Source of the DNA: Bacteriovorax sp. PP10
GTDB taxonomy: Bacteria > Bdellovibrionota > Bacteriovoracia > Bacteriovoracales > Bacteriovoracaceae
Direction of reading: 5' to 3'
NCBI RefSeq assembly: GCF_035013165.1
Contig: NZ_JAYGJQ010000002.1
Coordinates: forward strand, 310,001-374,000
DNA: 64,000 nucleotides
The notes beneath the pieces are model-generated. The model was not told where the DNA came from and searched no databases. It was given only the letters and a program-made list of their open reading frames with translations. This document shows positions 54,417-63,246 of this stretch, piece by piece. The translations under genes and the position numbers were made by a program. The first letter of the stretch is position 1. Every line of letters starts with the position of its first letter.

Positions 54417-56183
54417 ATGTCACTAGCAAATAAAAGAACTCAAACCCTAAATCGCGAAGAACTAAAACATGTTCTGGCGGTTGCCCGAGGGGAAGAGCGT
54501 CCTGATACAATTATTAAAAACGTTAAGATCTTGGATCTGATTAACGGTGGAATCTTTGACTCTGCGATTGCGATCGCGGGAAAAACAATTGCCGGTATTG
54601 GATTGGAGTATCTTGATTTAGATGCACCGAAAGCTCACGAGTATATCGATGCAGGTGGAGCGGTTGCTGTTCCTGGTTTTATCGACGGACATCTTCACAT
54701 TGAATCTTCAATGATGAATCCATTTGAATTTGAGCGCATGACTCTTCCGATTGGAACGACGACTGCGATTTGTGATCCACATGAAATTACAAATGTTATG
54801 GGAGACAGAGGATACGCCTGGTTTCTTCGTTGCTCAGAACTTATGCACCAAAATCTTTTCGTGCAGACTTCGTCATGTGTTCCAGCTCTTCCAGGATTTG
54901 AAAGTAATGGAGGAGAGTTCAAGCTTTCTGAAATGCTCAAATACAAACAACACCCGAATGTTTTAGGTCTTGCTGAAATGATGAACTTCCCGGGAGTCAT
55001 CAACGCCAACGACGCTGTCTTAGATAAGATCGAAGCTTACTCTGATTTAAACCTTGATGGGCATTCACCACTGCTTCGTGGGAAAGCTCTGAACGCTTAT
55101 ATCGCTTCCGGAATTCAAAACTGTCACGAGACAGTGACTCAGGATGAAGGGCGTGAAAAACTGCAAAAAGGAATGGCGCTGATTATCCGTGAAGGGTCAG
55201 TAGCGAAAAATATTAAAACTTTTGCACCACTAGTTTCTGAATTCAATTCTATGCAATGTCTATTGTGTACAGACGACAGAAACCCGTTTGAGATTTTAGA
55301 AGAAGGGCACATCAATTACATGATCAAAAAGATGATCAATGAATCGAAGATGCCAGTTCACATGGCGTATCGTTTGTCTTCTTACTCTGCTGCAAAACAC
55401 TTTGGACTAAAACGTTTAGGATTAATTGCTCCAGGTAAACAAGCGGACATCGTTTTATTAAATGATGTGAACACTGTAGATATCAAATCAGTATTCATTG
55501 CAGGAAAAGATATTACGAAACTGAAGCTTGATGAAACAATCGAGAAGAAGTTAGCGGATTCTAAACCACCACTAGAAAATACAATTAAAAGAAAACCTCT
55601 TAAAGCATCTGACTTCGCTTACAACTTGAAAGAGGGACGCTACAACGTTATCGAAATCGTAAAAGACGAAATCATCACTCACCATTTAGTCAGTCACTTC
55701 GACGGACAAAAATTCGAGCACGATGATGTTCTTTTCATGGCCAACATCGAAAGATACGGTGCTGAATTAAAACCTGCATTAGGTTTAGTTCGCGGTGCCG
55801 GATTAAAAGAAGGGGCGATCGCTGCTTCAGTTGCCCATGACTCCCACAACCTGATGGTCATCGGTAAAACGATTGAAGATATGGTTGTCGCTGTAAACGC
55901 ACTAATCGCCTCAGCAGGTGGTTTATGTGTTGTTCAAGACCAAAAGGTCACAGGACTTCTGGAACTTCCTCTAGCTGGTTTATTAAGCTTAAAAACGGGA
56001 GGAGAGATCTTCCACGATATTAAGAAATTAAAAGTCGCTTACAAAAATATCGGTATCACTTTAGAAGAACCATTTATCCAGATGGCCTTCTTAGCATTGC
56101 CGGTTATTCCAAAATTAAAACTGACTGACCGTGGTCTGTTTGATGTAACGACATTTTCATATATCGACCTCGAGGCTAAATGA
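54417..56183 (+). CDS. ade: adenine deaminase, AdeC family
   Basis: The product is 588 residues, the usual size. It deaminates adenine to hypoxanthine. The amidohydrolase metal motif is PGFIDGHLHIESSM, with further ligands in CDPHEITNVMG and in CLLCTDDRNPFE, and the C-terminal domain has the Ade-specific HDSHNLMVIG. It is in a compact plus-strand run; its stop overlaps the next start as ATGA. Confidence 0.96.
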   Translation: MSLANKRTQTLNREELKHVLAVARGEERPDTIIKNVKILDLINGGIFDSAIAIAGKTIAGIGLEYLDLDAPKAHEYIDAGGAVAVPGFIDGHLHIESSMMNPFEFERMTLPIGTTTAICDPHEITNVMGDRGYAWFLRCSELMHQNLFVQTSSCVPALPGFESNGGEFKLSEMLKYKQHPNVLGLAEMMNFPGVINANDAVLDKIEAYSDLNLDGHSPLLRGKALNAYIASGIQNCHETVTQDEGREKLQKGMALIIREGSVAKNIKTFAPLVSEFNSMQCLLCTDDRNPFEILEEGHINYMIKKMINESKMPVHMAYRLSSYSAAKHFGLKRLGLIAPGKQADIVLLNDVNTVDIKSVFIAGKDITKLKLDETIEKKLADSKPPLENTIKRKPLKASDFAYNLKEGRYNVIEIVKDEIITHHLVSHFDGQKFEHDDVLFMANIERYGAELKPALGLVRGAGLKEGAIAASVAHDSHNLMVIGKTIEDMVVAVNALIASAGGLCVVQDQKVTGLLELPLAGLLSLKTGGEIFHDIKKLKVAYKNIGITLEEPFIQMAFLALPVIPKLKLTDRGLFDVTTFSYIDLEAK

Positions 56184-56452
56184 ATTGGTTCGTCTACGTT
56201 ATACTAACTGCTAAAGGCAAACTCTACACAGGGATCTCTACAGATCCTGAAAGAAGATTTGTCGAGCATTTATGTGACAGAAAAAAAGGCGCCAAATTTT
56301 TTAGAAGTGACTCACCCGTAGTGATGATTCATCTCGAAGAATTCGATACCATGTCAGAAGCACTAAAACGAGAAATTGCCATCAAGAACTGGCCGACAGC
56401 TAAAAAGCGCAAAACTTTTTTAAGCAACCTTCAATACGAGTTAAGCGTATGA
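56180..56452 (+). CDS. GIY-YIG nuclease-superfamily protein (YhbQ/UPF0213-like)
   Basis: The product is 90 residues, a complete single GIY-YIG module: WFVYVILTAKG and LYTGISTDPERR, followed by EALKREIAIKNW. Stand-alone proteins of this kind have been linked to DNA repair, but the activity is poorly defined. Both ends overlap neighbours by 4 nt, so it is translationally coupled to ade and to the HD hydrolase. Confidence 0.93.
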   Translation: MNWFVYVILTAKGKLYTGISTDPERRFVEHLCDRKKGAKFFRSDSPVVMIHLEEFDTMSEALKREIAIKNWPTAKKRKTFLSNLQYELSV

Positions 56453-57075
56453 ACAATTTCGAAAAACTTTTCTCAGAAAAAATCCAGAACGTCTTAGGAT
56501 GTCTTGATCCTGCTCATGATCTCGCTCACGTCACAAGAGTCGTTTCCACTGCTAAAAAATTAGCTCTTGAAGAAAACGCTAACCTTGAAGTTGTGATACC
56601 GGCAGCATGGTTACATGATTTAGTTAATCTTCCCAAAAATCATCCTGATAGAAAAAAGGCTTCAGTGCTTGCGGCCGATGAGGCCCTGGTTTTCTTACAA
56701 TCAGTGAATTACTCACAAAAATATTTTAAAGAAATCCATCACGCAATTTGTGCACATAGTTTTTCTGCCAATATTAAACCAGAAACTCTGGAAGCTCAGA
56801 TTGTTCAGGATGCGGATCGTCTCGATGCCTTAGGTGCTATTGGGCTTGCCAGGCTGTTTGCGATTACTACCCAACTAGGTAGACCTTTTTACGATTTTAA
56901 CGATCCATTTGCCCAAAATCGCCCATTAGATGACAAAGACTTTGGAATAGATCATATTTACATAAAGCTCGAAAAGATTTCTAACTCGATGAATACTAAA
57001 TCGGCCCGCGTCGAAGCGCTGCGAAGATTCAAATTTATTGAAGAATTTTTAGACGAATTAAAAAAAGAAATATAG
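56449..57075 (+). CDS. HD-domain phosphohydrolase, YedJ-like
   Basis: The product is 208 residues with a full HD domain: AHDLAHVTRVV, AAWLHDLVN, HHAICAHSFS and QDADRLDALGAIGLARLF. The pattern fits the YedJ/PpGpp-hydrolase-like group of unknown substrate. It overlaps the GIY-YIG gene by 4 nt and precedes the carbonic anhydrase gene by 23 nt. Confidence 0.9.
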   Translation: MNNFEKLFSEKIQNVLGCLDPAHDLAHVTRVVSTAKKLALEENANLEVVIPAAWLHDLVNLPKNHPDRKKASVLAADEALVFLQSVNYSQKYFKEIHHAICAHSFSANIKPETLEAQIVQDADRLDALGAIGLARLFAITTQLGRPFYDFNDPFAQNRPLDDKDFGIDHIYIKLEKISNSMNTKSARVEALRRFKFIEEFLDELKKEI

Positions 57076-57098
57076 CTTAATGCTATAGAGGTTCAATT

Positions 57099-57704
57099 AT
57101 GAGAAAGGCAGATAACTGGCAAGACGCTTTTAAATTACTAGTAGAAGGAAACATTGCTTTTTCTGAGGGGAAAACAAACCACCCAGAAAGAGGAAGAGAA
57201 GTCATGTTCTCGCAATACCTTCAACAGTTCCCATTTGCAGCGATTTTAAGTTGTGCTGACTCTCGTGTTGTTCCTGAACTTGTATTCGATGTTGGTATCG
57301 GTGACCTGTTCACATGTAGAATCGCTGGAACTGTACTATCAGATGCCGTAATCGGAAGTATCGAGATGGCAGTAGAAGTTCTTGATGTAAAGCTCATCGT
57401 GGTTATGGGACATGAGAATTGTGGAGCTTTCAGAGCTTGTATGAATCCTGAAAAACATCCGAACATCAAAGGTATTTCTTGGCAGTTAATTCCCATTATT
57501 GAAGAGCTTCGTCCCATCTATGGTGGAAATCCAGCGAACCATTTATACCATTCAATCGTAGCGAACGCTCGTAAGGTTGCTCAGCAGCTGCAAACTGTTG
57601 GTCCGGTATTAAGTCCAAAGATTAAAGCGGGTGAGTTAAAGATCATTCCGGCGTACCACAGTTTAACGACTGGGAAAGTGACGTTCTTCGAACCTATTAA
57701 TTAG
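57099..57704 (+). CDS. beta-class carbonic anhydrase
   Basis: The product is 201 residues. Zinc ligands and the Asp-Arg dyad are visible: CADSRVVPEL (Cys, Asp, Arg) and GHENCGAFRA (His, Cys). It hydrates carbon dioxide to bicarbonate in the cytoplasm. GAGG lies 8 nt before the ATG. It ends the plus-strand run started by dacB and overlaps the convergent oxidoreductase gene by 8 nt. Confidence 0.95.
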   Translation: MRKADNWQDAFKLLVEGNIAFSEGKTNHPERGREVMFSQYLQQFPFAAILSCADSRVVPELVFDVGIGDLFTCRIAGTVLSDAVIGSIEMAVEVLDVKLIVVMGHENCGAFRACMNPEKHPNIKGISWQLIPIIEELRPIYGGNPANHLYHSIVANARKVAQQLQTVGPVLSPKIKAGELKIIPAYHSLTTGKVTFFEPIN

Positions 57705-59139
57705 TTAAGTACTCTGTGAGATTTTGAGCTCCAAGCACGACAGCGGCAATTCCTTGTCCAGGAAATTGTGTATCACCAAGCATGTAGAAATTTTCGATTG
57801 GAGACTTTGCGATTAAAAAATCCATAGGATTTCTTTTAAGCGAATGTGGAATTCCCCCCACCAGGCCATTGTAGCGATTTGTATATTTGATAAATGACTT
57901 TGGCGATCCTGTTACAATATTTTGCAGATCATTGTCTTGAAGCTGAAATTTATCTTTTAATATGTTCAGGATATATTCTGCGCTCTCTGCTTTTTTCTTT
58001 TTATAATCATCAATTTCTAATCCAAGCCAAACATTTGCTCTCGTATGAGTTGAAATCGTGACAACTTGTCTTCCATTAATAGATCTCACCTTATCGTCAG
58101 GATGAGAGAGCGAAACAAAGAACGAGCGAGTGTCACAATGAGGAATGACATCCGTGTGAATCTGATAATAAAGAGAAGATCTATTTCTATCCGTTGGTAT
58201 CGTTAGATAAATCATAAAGGCCGACCAGCACTCATCAGGATTAAGAGCAGGATAGTTAAGATAAAAATCTTTAATCTTCTGATCTTCAAATAAATCAACA
58301 TGATTCCAAAGTGGAATTGTAGAAATTAATTTTTTACTTTTATAAACACCTTTATTCGTAACAACTTCAAATCCACTCACAACAGGAACAATTTTTTGAA
58401 CTTTATTTCGATAAAATATATTCGAACAATTCGAAGCAATCGCATGGGCAAAAGCTTTCATCCCACCAGTGGCATAAAAAGTATCATCAGGATACCCAAG
58501 GCCCATCGATCCCATGAGTAGAGGAGTGTCCTGACGATTGTTCTGGGCCGTGATGAAAAGCATTTCATCAATCATGCTTAGGTATTCGGGATCTGTGATT
58601 TTTTGTGAAATTAATTCCTGATCAACACTTTTTAACAATGCAGGTAGAGTTCCAACTGCACCCAATGTTTTAAAATTGAAAAACGAAGATATCTTCTTAA
58701 AGGATCTAAGCGGTATATTTTTAAAAGTCGTTGAAAGATTCCATCCCTGGTTTTCAATCTTCAAAAATTTTGTCCATAGTGTTCTGTGATCAATATCAGG
58801 AAACTTCGTTTTTAATTCTTCCATCCATTGATCAAAATTTTTAAAGCGATTTACTGTTTGAGACGGCAGTATTGAAACAATACCCGGATCAATATTCGTA
58901 AGCTCTAGTTTCAAATCTAATTGTTGAATTAAATTATAAAGCGGACGACCTTTTTTTAACCCGGAAAGCGTCGTTGCTCCGGCATCAAATATAAAACCAT
59001 CACGTTCGAAATAAGACGAACATCCACCAGGAATCGAGTGAGCTTCAAGCACAGCTACGCTATGGCCTTTTTTCTCCATGAGTGCGGCAAAACTAAGGCC
59101 TGCGCTTCCCGCGCCAATGACGATGTAATCGTATTCCAT
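57697..59139 (-). CDS. phytoene desaturase/carotenoid isomerase-like FAD oxidoreductase
   Basis: The product is 480 residues. The FAD motif is IVIGAGSAGLSFAALMEKKG, followed by LEAHSIPGGCSSYFERDGF, and the C-terminus YMLGDTQFPGQGIAAVVLGA is typical of CrtI/CrtH/retinol saturase-like enzymes. The second Rossmann half and the long middle are conserved in length. The likely role is in carotenoid or related isoprenoid modification, but no other carotenoid gene is in the window. Confidence 0.88.
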   Translation of the reverse strand: MEYDYIVIGAGSAGLSFAALMEKKGHSVAVLEAHSIPGGCSSYFERDGFIFDAGATTLSGLKKGRPLYNLIQQLDLKLELTNIDPGIVSILPSQTVNRFKNFDQWMEELKTKFPDIDHRTLWTKFLKIENQGWNLSTTFKNIPLRSFKKISSFFNFKTLGAVGTLPALLKSVDQELISQKITDPEYLSMIDEMLFITAQNNRQDTPLLMGSMGLGYPDDTFYATGGMKAFAHAIASNCSNIFYRNKVQKIVPVVSGFEVVTNKGVYKSKKLISTIPLWNHVDLFEDQKIKDFYLNYPALNPDECWSAFMIYLTIPTDRNRSSLYYQIHTDVIPHCDTRSFFVSLSHPDDKVRSINGRQVVTISTHTRANVWLGLEIDDYKKKKAESAEYILNILKDKFQLQDNDLQNIVTGSPKSFIKYTNRYNGLVGGIPHSLKRNPMDFLIAKSPIENFYMLGDTQFPGQGIAAVVLGAQNLTEYLTN

Positions 59140-59190
59140 GATTCAATCATAGCTGTAAAATTTCGATATGTGAGATTGTCTAAAGGGAAT

Positions 59191-59415
59191 CTAGTCGTCT
59201 TCTTCTTCGTCGTCATACTCAAATGTCTCCCAAGCGTCGTTATACTCCGCTGGAACGTTTGGATCGACCTTATCTGAATATCCATAGGGACAATTTGCAC
59301 AACCACTCTGACAGCAGTGTCCGCGCTTCAAAAGATAGTGAGCTGTGAATACCAGGTTGCCGTCTTCGTTGATGACGTAATCGAGGTCTTTGATGAGTGT
59401 AGGAGAGCTTGTCAT
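59191..59415 (-). CDS. small cysteine-cluster protein, DUF5522-like
   Basis: The product is 74 residues. The core RGHCCQSGCANCPYGY has four cysteines in nine residues and matches a widespread small family (DUF5522-like) that probably binds a metal. The C-terminus is strongly acidic (YDDEEEDD). The reading frame is separated from the upstream RRM gene by a terminator. Confidence 0.85.
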   Translation of the reverse strand: MTSSPTLIKDLDYVINEDGNLVFTAHYLLKRGHCCQSGCANCPYGYSDKVDPNVPAEYNDAWETFEYDDEEEDD

Positions 59416-59430
59416 AATCTAAAAAAGGGT

Positions 59431-59456
59431 AAAAAAAACGGCCCCCGAAAGGGCCG
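59431..59456 (-). terminator. terminator of the RNA-binding protein gene
   Basis: CGGCCC (59439-59444) pairs with GGGCCG (59451-59456) around a 6-nt loop. On the minus strand eight T residues follow. Confidence 0.85.
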
Positions 59457-59484
59457 CCATATATTTTGGTATATCGTAAAAGAA

Positions 59485-59871
59485 TTAATCTCTTCCGCGT
59501 CCGCCGCCACGGTTTCCACCGCCGCCAAATCCACCGCGTGATCCACCGTCACGGTTTCCACCGCCACCGAATCCACCACGTGAACCGCCGCCACCGAATC
59601 CACCACCGCGAGATTCTCTCTCTGGTTGAGGTTTCGCTTCAGAAACTCTTAGTGAACGCCCTTCGAACTCTTGACCATCAAGTTGAGATACAGCCGATTG
59701 AGCTCCATCATCTGAATCCATTTCTACGAATCCAAATCCTTTTGATCTTCCAGTTTCGCGGTCAATGATGATTTTCACTGATGCAACTGATCCTGCTGAA
59801 GAAAAGTGTTCTTTAAGAGACTCTTCTTTAGCTGAGTAAGGAAGGTTTCCAACATACAATTTAGTAGCCAT
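59485..59871 (-). CDS. RRM RNA-binding protein with Gly/Arg-rich tail
   Basis: The product is 128 residues. Residues 1-80 are one RRM with RNP2 (LYVGNLPY) and RNP1 (KGFGFVEM). Residues 88-128 are an RGG-type tail (repeated GGFGGGG and RGG units). This matches the cold-inducible RNA-binding proteins of cyanobacteria and many Proteobacteria. It should bind mRNA in the cytoplasm as a chaperone. GGAG precedes the ATG by 8 nt. Confidence 0.95.
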   Translation of the reverse strand: MATKLYVGNLPYSAKEESLKEHFSSAGSVASVKIIIDRETGRSKGFGFVEMDSDDGAQSAVSQLDGQEFEGRSLRVSEAKPQPERESRGGGFGGGGSRGGFGGGGNRDGGSRGGFGGGGNRGGGRGRD

Positions 59872-60058
59872 ACAAAAAACTCCAAAAAAATGGTCTAAGT
59901 CAGGTTAGTACTTAGGACCGAAGTAACTATTAGACCAAAGATATAACACATTTCAAAATCCGGGCAAACATAATATTAAAGAAATTTGCTTCACAGCACT
60001 TTGCGCCATCGGGGTTATTCAACTAGAATCTTTAAGTACACTTTTTAGAGAGGATTTT

Positions 60059-61720
60059 ATGGATAAAATTTGGCTTAAAAACTATCAACCTGGCGTTCCG
60101 GCGAACATCGAAGATCAGATCGAAAAGTACCTATCAATCGGCGACTTATTAGAAGAAAGTTTCAGTAAATACTCTCAGACTCAAGCGTTTAATTGTATGG
60201 GGAAAGGCCTTACTTATCAAGAAGTTGATGTGTTGAGCCGCCAATTTGCGAGCTACCTACAAAACGATTTGAAGTTACAAAAAGGTGACCGAGTGGCCCT
60301 TATGATGCCAAATATTCTTCAGTATCCAGTGGCCCTTTTTGGGGTCCTGCGCGGAGGATTTGTGGCCGTAAATGTGAACCCGCTTTACACGGGACGCGAG
60401 CTCCAACACCAACTCAAGGATTCGGGCGCCAAAGCAATCGTGGTGTTTGAAAATGCCTGCCATACCCTTCAAGGGGTTCTGGAAAAAACTGATGTAAAAC
60501 ATGTACTGACAACAAATATTGGCGACATGCTTGGATTCCCAAAATCCCTGTTGGTGAACTTTGTTATTAAGAAAGTAAAAAAGATGGTTCCTGAATGGAG
60601 CATCCCAAGTTCAAAAAGTTTCATCGTTGAATTAAGAAAAGGAAATCCAAAAACTTTTAAAAAACCAGAGATGAAGTTAGAAGACATCGCATTTTTACAG
60701 TACACAGGTGGAACAACTGGTGTGGCAAAAGGTGCAATCTTAACTCACAAAAATATCGTAGCGAATATGTGTCAGGCACGCGCCTGGCTTTCTCCCGGAC
60801 TAAGCATCGGAAAAGAAATTTTAATTTCTCCTCTTCCGCTTTACCATATTTTCTCTCTGACAGTTTCAATGGTGTTTGTTTCGATTGGAGCGACTAACGT
60901 TCTTATTACTAACCCACGTGATATGGCAGGATTCATTAAAGAACTTAAGAAATGGAAGTTCACGGTTCTTCCTGGAGTAAACACATTATTTAATGGTTTA
61001 TTAAATCACCCTGAATTTAAGACTGTTGATTTTGGACCAATGAAAATTGCTCTGGGTGGTGGTATGGCCGTTCAGAAGGCCGTTGCTGATAAATGGAAAG
61101 AAGTCACAGGAAAAGTTCTATTGGAGGCTTACGGGCTGACAGAAACATCGCCAGCAGCTTGTATCAATCCACTGAATCTAAAAGAGTATAACGGCTTTAT
61201 CGGAATGCCGATTTCTTCGACTGATGTCGTGATCAAAGATGATAATGATAAGACGTTAGGAATTGATGAAATAGGTGAGATTTGTATTAAAGGTCCACAG
61301 GTCATGCCAGGTTATTGGCACCGCGATGATGAGACGGCAAAGGTTATGACTGCTGACGGATTTTTCAAATCAGGTGACATCGGTTTTATTAACAACGACG
61401 GATATGTTAAAATCGTCGACCGTAAAAAAGATATGATTCTAGTGTCTGGTTTCAACGTTTATCCAAATGAGATTGAAGACGTTGTAGCGACTCATCCGAA
61501 GGTTTTTGAAGTGGCGGCCATTGGTGTGCCGGATGAAAAAACAACTGAGGCCATTAAGCTTTTCATCGTGAAAAAAGATGAGAGTTTAACAGCGGAAGAG
61601 ATTATTGCATTCTGTAGAAAAGAGCTAACGAACTATAAAGTTCCAAAGCTAGTGGAGTTCAGAACTGAGCTTCCTAAAACGAATGTTGGTAAGATTCTAA
61701 GAAAAGATTTAAGAAACTAA
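60059..61720 (+). CDS. fadD: long-chain fatty acid-CoA ligase
   Basis: The product is 553 residues. AMP-binding signatures are YTGGTTGVAKGAILTHKN (P-loop-like), EAYGLTETSPAA, and the C-terminal FKSGDIGFINNDGYVKIVDR with KTNVGKILRK carrying the catalytic Lys. It activates fatty acids with ATP and CoA for beta-oxidation or lipid synthesis at the inner membrane. AGAGAGGA precedes the ATG. Confidence 0.94.
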   Translation: MDKIWLKNYQPGVPANIEDQIEKYLSIGDLLEESFSKYSQTQAFNCMGKGLTYQEVDVLSRQFASYLQNDLKLQKGDRVALMMPNILQYPVALFGVLRGGFVAVNVNPLYTGRELQHQLKDSGAKAIVVFENACHTLQGVLEKTDVKHVLTTNIGDMLGFPKSLLVNFVIKKVKKMVPEWSIPSSKSFIVELRKGNPKTFKKPEMKLEDIAFLQYTGGTTGVAKGAILTHKNIVANMCQARAWLSPGLSIGKEILISPLPLYHIFSLTVSMVFVSIGATNVLITNPRDMAGFIKELKKWKFTVLPGVNTLFNGLLNHPEFKTVDFGPMKIALGGGMAVQKAVADKWKEVTGKVLLEAYGLTETSPAACINPLNLKEYNGFIGMPISSTDVVIKDDNDKTLGIDEIGEICIKGPQVMPGYWHRDDETAKVMTADGFFKSGDIGFINNDGYVKIVDRKKDMILVSGFNVYPNEIEDVVATHPKVFEVAAIGVPDEKTTEAIKLFIVKKDESLTAEEIIAFCRKELTNYKVPKLVEFRTELPKTNVGKILRKDLRN

Positions 61721-61730
61721 TTTTTGATTT

Positions 61731-61773
61731 CAGCTTGATGAACACTCGACTAATCGACAAGTTCATCAAGCTG
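61731..61773. other. 13-bp inverted repeat between convergent genes
   Basis: CAGCTTGATGAAC (61731-61743) pairs with GTTCATCAAGCTG (61761-61773); the loop holds TCGA twice and can pair further. The right arm is the last coding part of the lipoprotein gene. No T-tract flanks it, so its role as a terminator is uncertain. Confidence 0.6.
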
Positions 61774-63114
61774 GATTTCAACGACTTCAGAGTGTTCATC
61801 CGTACGTTTTTCATCTTCTTTTTTTGTTCTATCTAATTGCTCAGCATGTTTTTTATCATCCACACTTTCTTGTTTTCTAGTTACGACATCCTCTTGATCG
61901 GCTTCATCCAACTCAGTCACTTGTGACCCGTCTCTTTGCTCAACAACAGTTGCTTCATCTTTCACTGCAAAGTATCTCTCATACCCAACACCAGCGACAA
62001 CAACAGACCCTGTTCCAATCGTCAGTTGCTTTGGAGTAATGCTTGTAATTTTCGCATACACTCTTTTAAAGAATCCGATTTTCTCTTCTTGGGTTTCAGC
62101 TGTTTTCTTTTTAATGAAAGCATCAAAAATTTCTTTAAATTTTAAAGCAGGTGTTTCAACAAACTTTTTATAGGCCCAATCAATTTTCGTCGCAGAGATG
62201 GTCTCTCTGATGAAAACTTTATTAGTCACTCTATAAACCCCGTAAGTCGTAGGTTTCAATTCTGGTTTAGCTAAAAGAGCATTAAGTTTTTCAAGCTCTA
62301 AAGCTAACTCAGGATGAGCTCCGTCGGTATTTTTAATCCCGTATTCAAACTCTCTTTGAGTAATTGTGAGCATATCATTAAGAGCAGCTTGTCTGATAAT
62401 GCGCTCTTTTATTTTTCCGTTTTTAAGGATAGTACCATCGAGAGCTTTGATCTCGGCCTTCAGTCTTTTCACCTGGAAGTTTTGGTCTTTATCACTTTTT
62501 CTTAGTGTAATGACTTCTTCTTTAAGTTCACCATTTCTTTTAACGACGAGTTTAATATCTTGAACATCTTCAGTTTGCTTAAACTTCTTTAGAATTTTTA
62601 AATTGTATTGAAGCGAGATTCTTTCTTCTAAAAGATTATCAACATCTTTTTGGTACTCTTCAAAGTTTTTCATCCAACCTGATACTACTTCTAAATTCTT
62701 TGAAGCTTCAGGGGCCGGTGTCACATCATGGGTAACCATGCTGTTGATTGTCTGAAAATATCTTTTAGCTTCGGTGACAACTTCTTCATCGCTAAAAATA
62801 TAAAATGCCGGATACTTATTATTGTTCCAGTTTTTAAGTGACCTGTTTAAAGCAGCACGCGTGCGATTCATCCAGTCCATGCGAGGGTGTTGTACCGTCA
62901 CAAACTTATTGGAAAATTTTAAAAGCTTTTTATCAATCAGTGCCTGATTCAAATCTTCTTTATAGTTCTCTTTCATGAAAAGGCTTTTTGCCAGGTCCTG
63001 GCAACTAGCAGGCTCTTCAGCAGGCATACGTTCAAACCCTGACTTCTCCTGCATATTTGAGCAAGAAGCGAGCATGAAAACTATAGTGAATAGAGAGATC
63101 TTTTTTAAAAGCAT
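61750..63114 (-). CDS. helical lipoprotein with acidic-basic tail, unknown
   Basis: The product is 454 residues. The signal peptide ends in lipobox LASC, so it should be lipid-anchored. Most of the protein is charged helix and probably coiled coil (residues 150-300). Near residue 370 a short Gly/Val hydrophobic stretch (GTGSVVVAGVGY) resembles a membrane-active or membrane-spanning helix. The last 70 residues are a Glu/Asp/Lys-rich tail. No family was recognised. It is divergent from the partial lipoprotein gene at the window end. Confidence 0.75.
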   Translation of the reverse strand: MLLKKISLFTIVFMLASCSNMQEKSGFERMPAEEPASCQDLAKSLFMKENYKEDLNQALIDKKLLKFSNKFVTVQHPRMDWMNRTRAALNRSLKNWNNNKYPAFYIFSDEEVVTEAKRYFQTINSMVTHDVTPAPEASKNLEVVSGWMKNFEEYQKDVDNLLEERISLQYNLKILKKFKQTEDVQDIKLVVKRNGELKEEVITLRKSDKDQNFQVKRLKAEIKALDGTILKNGKIKERIIRQAALNDMLTITQREFEYGIKNTDGAHPELALELEKLNALLAKPELKPTTYGVYRVTNKVFIRETISATKIDWAYKKFVETPALKFKEIFDAFIKKKTAETQEEKIGFFKRVYAKITSITPKQLTIGTGSVVVAGVGYERYFAVKDEATVVEQRDGSQVTELDEADQEDVVTRKQESVDDKKHAEQLDRTKKEDEKRTDEHSEVVEIQLDELVD

Positions 63115-63246
63115 ATTGATCTTGTCGGGTATATCTCGAAATAAGTTTAGCTCTATTTTTAATCTAACCCTCTGATATTAAAATCGCTAAAGAAATACCT
63201 GACGGTGCCGATAGGCTATTGATCTATTGTCTTATGGAGTTTTTTT

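Noticed and set aside
59466-59768. Plus-strand open frame of His/Arg-rich sequence
   Set aside because: It is the antisense of the Gly/Arg-rich tail and RRM of the RNA-binding protein.
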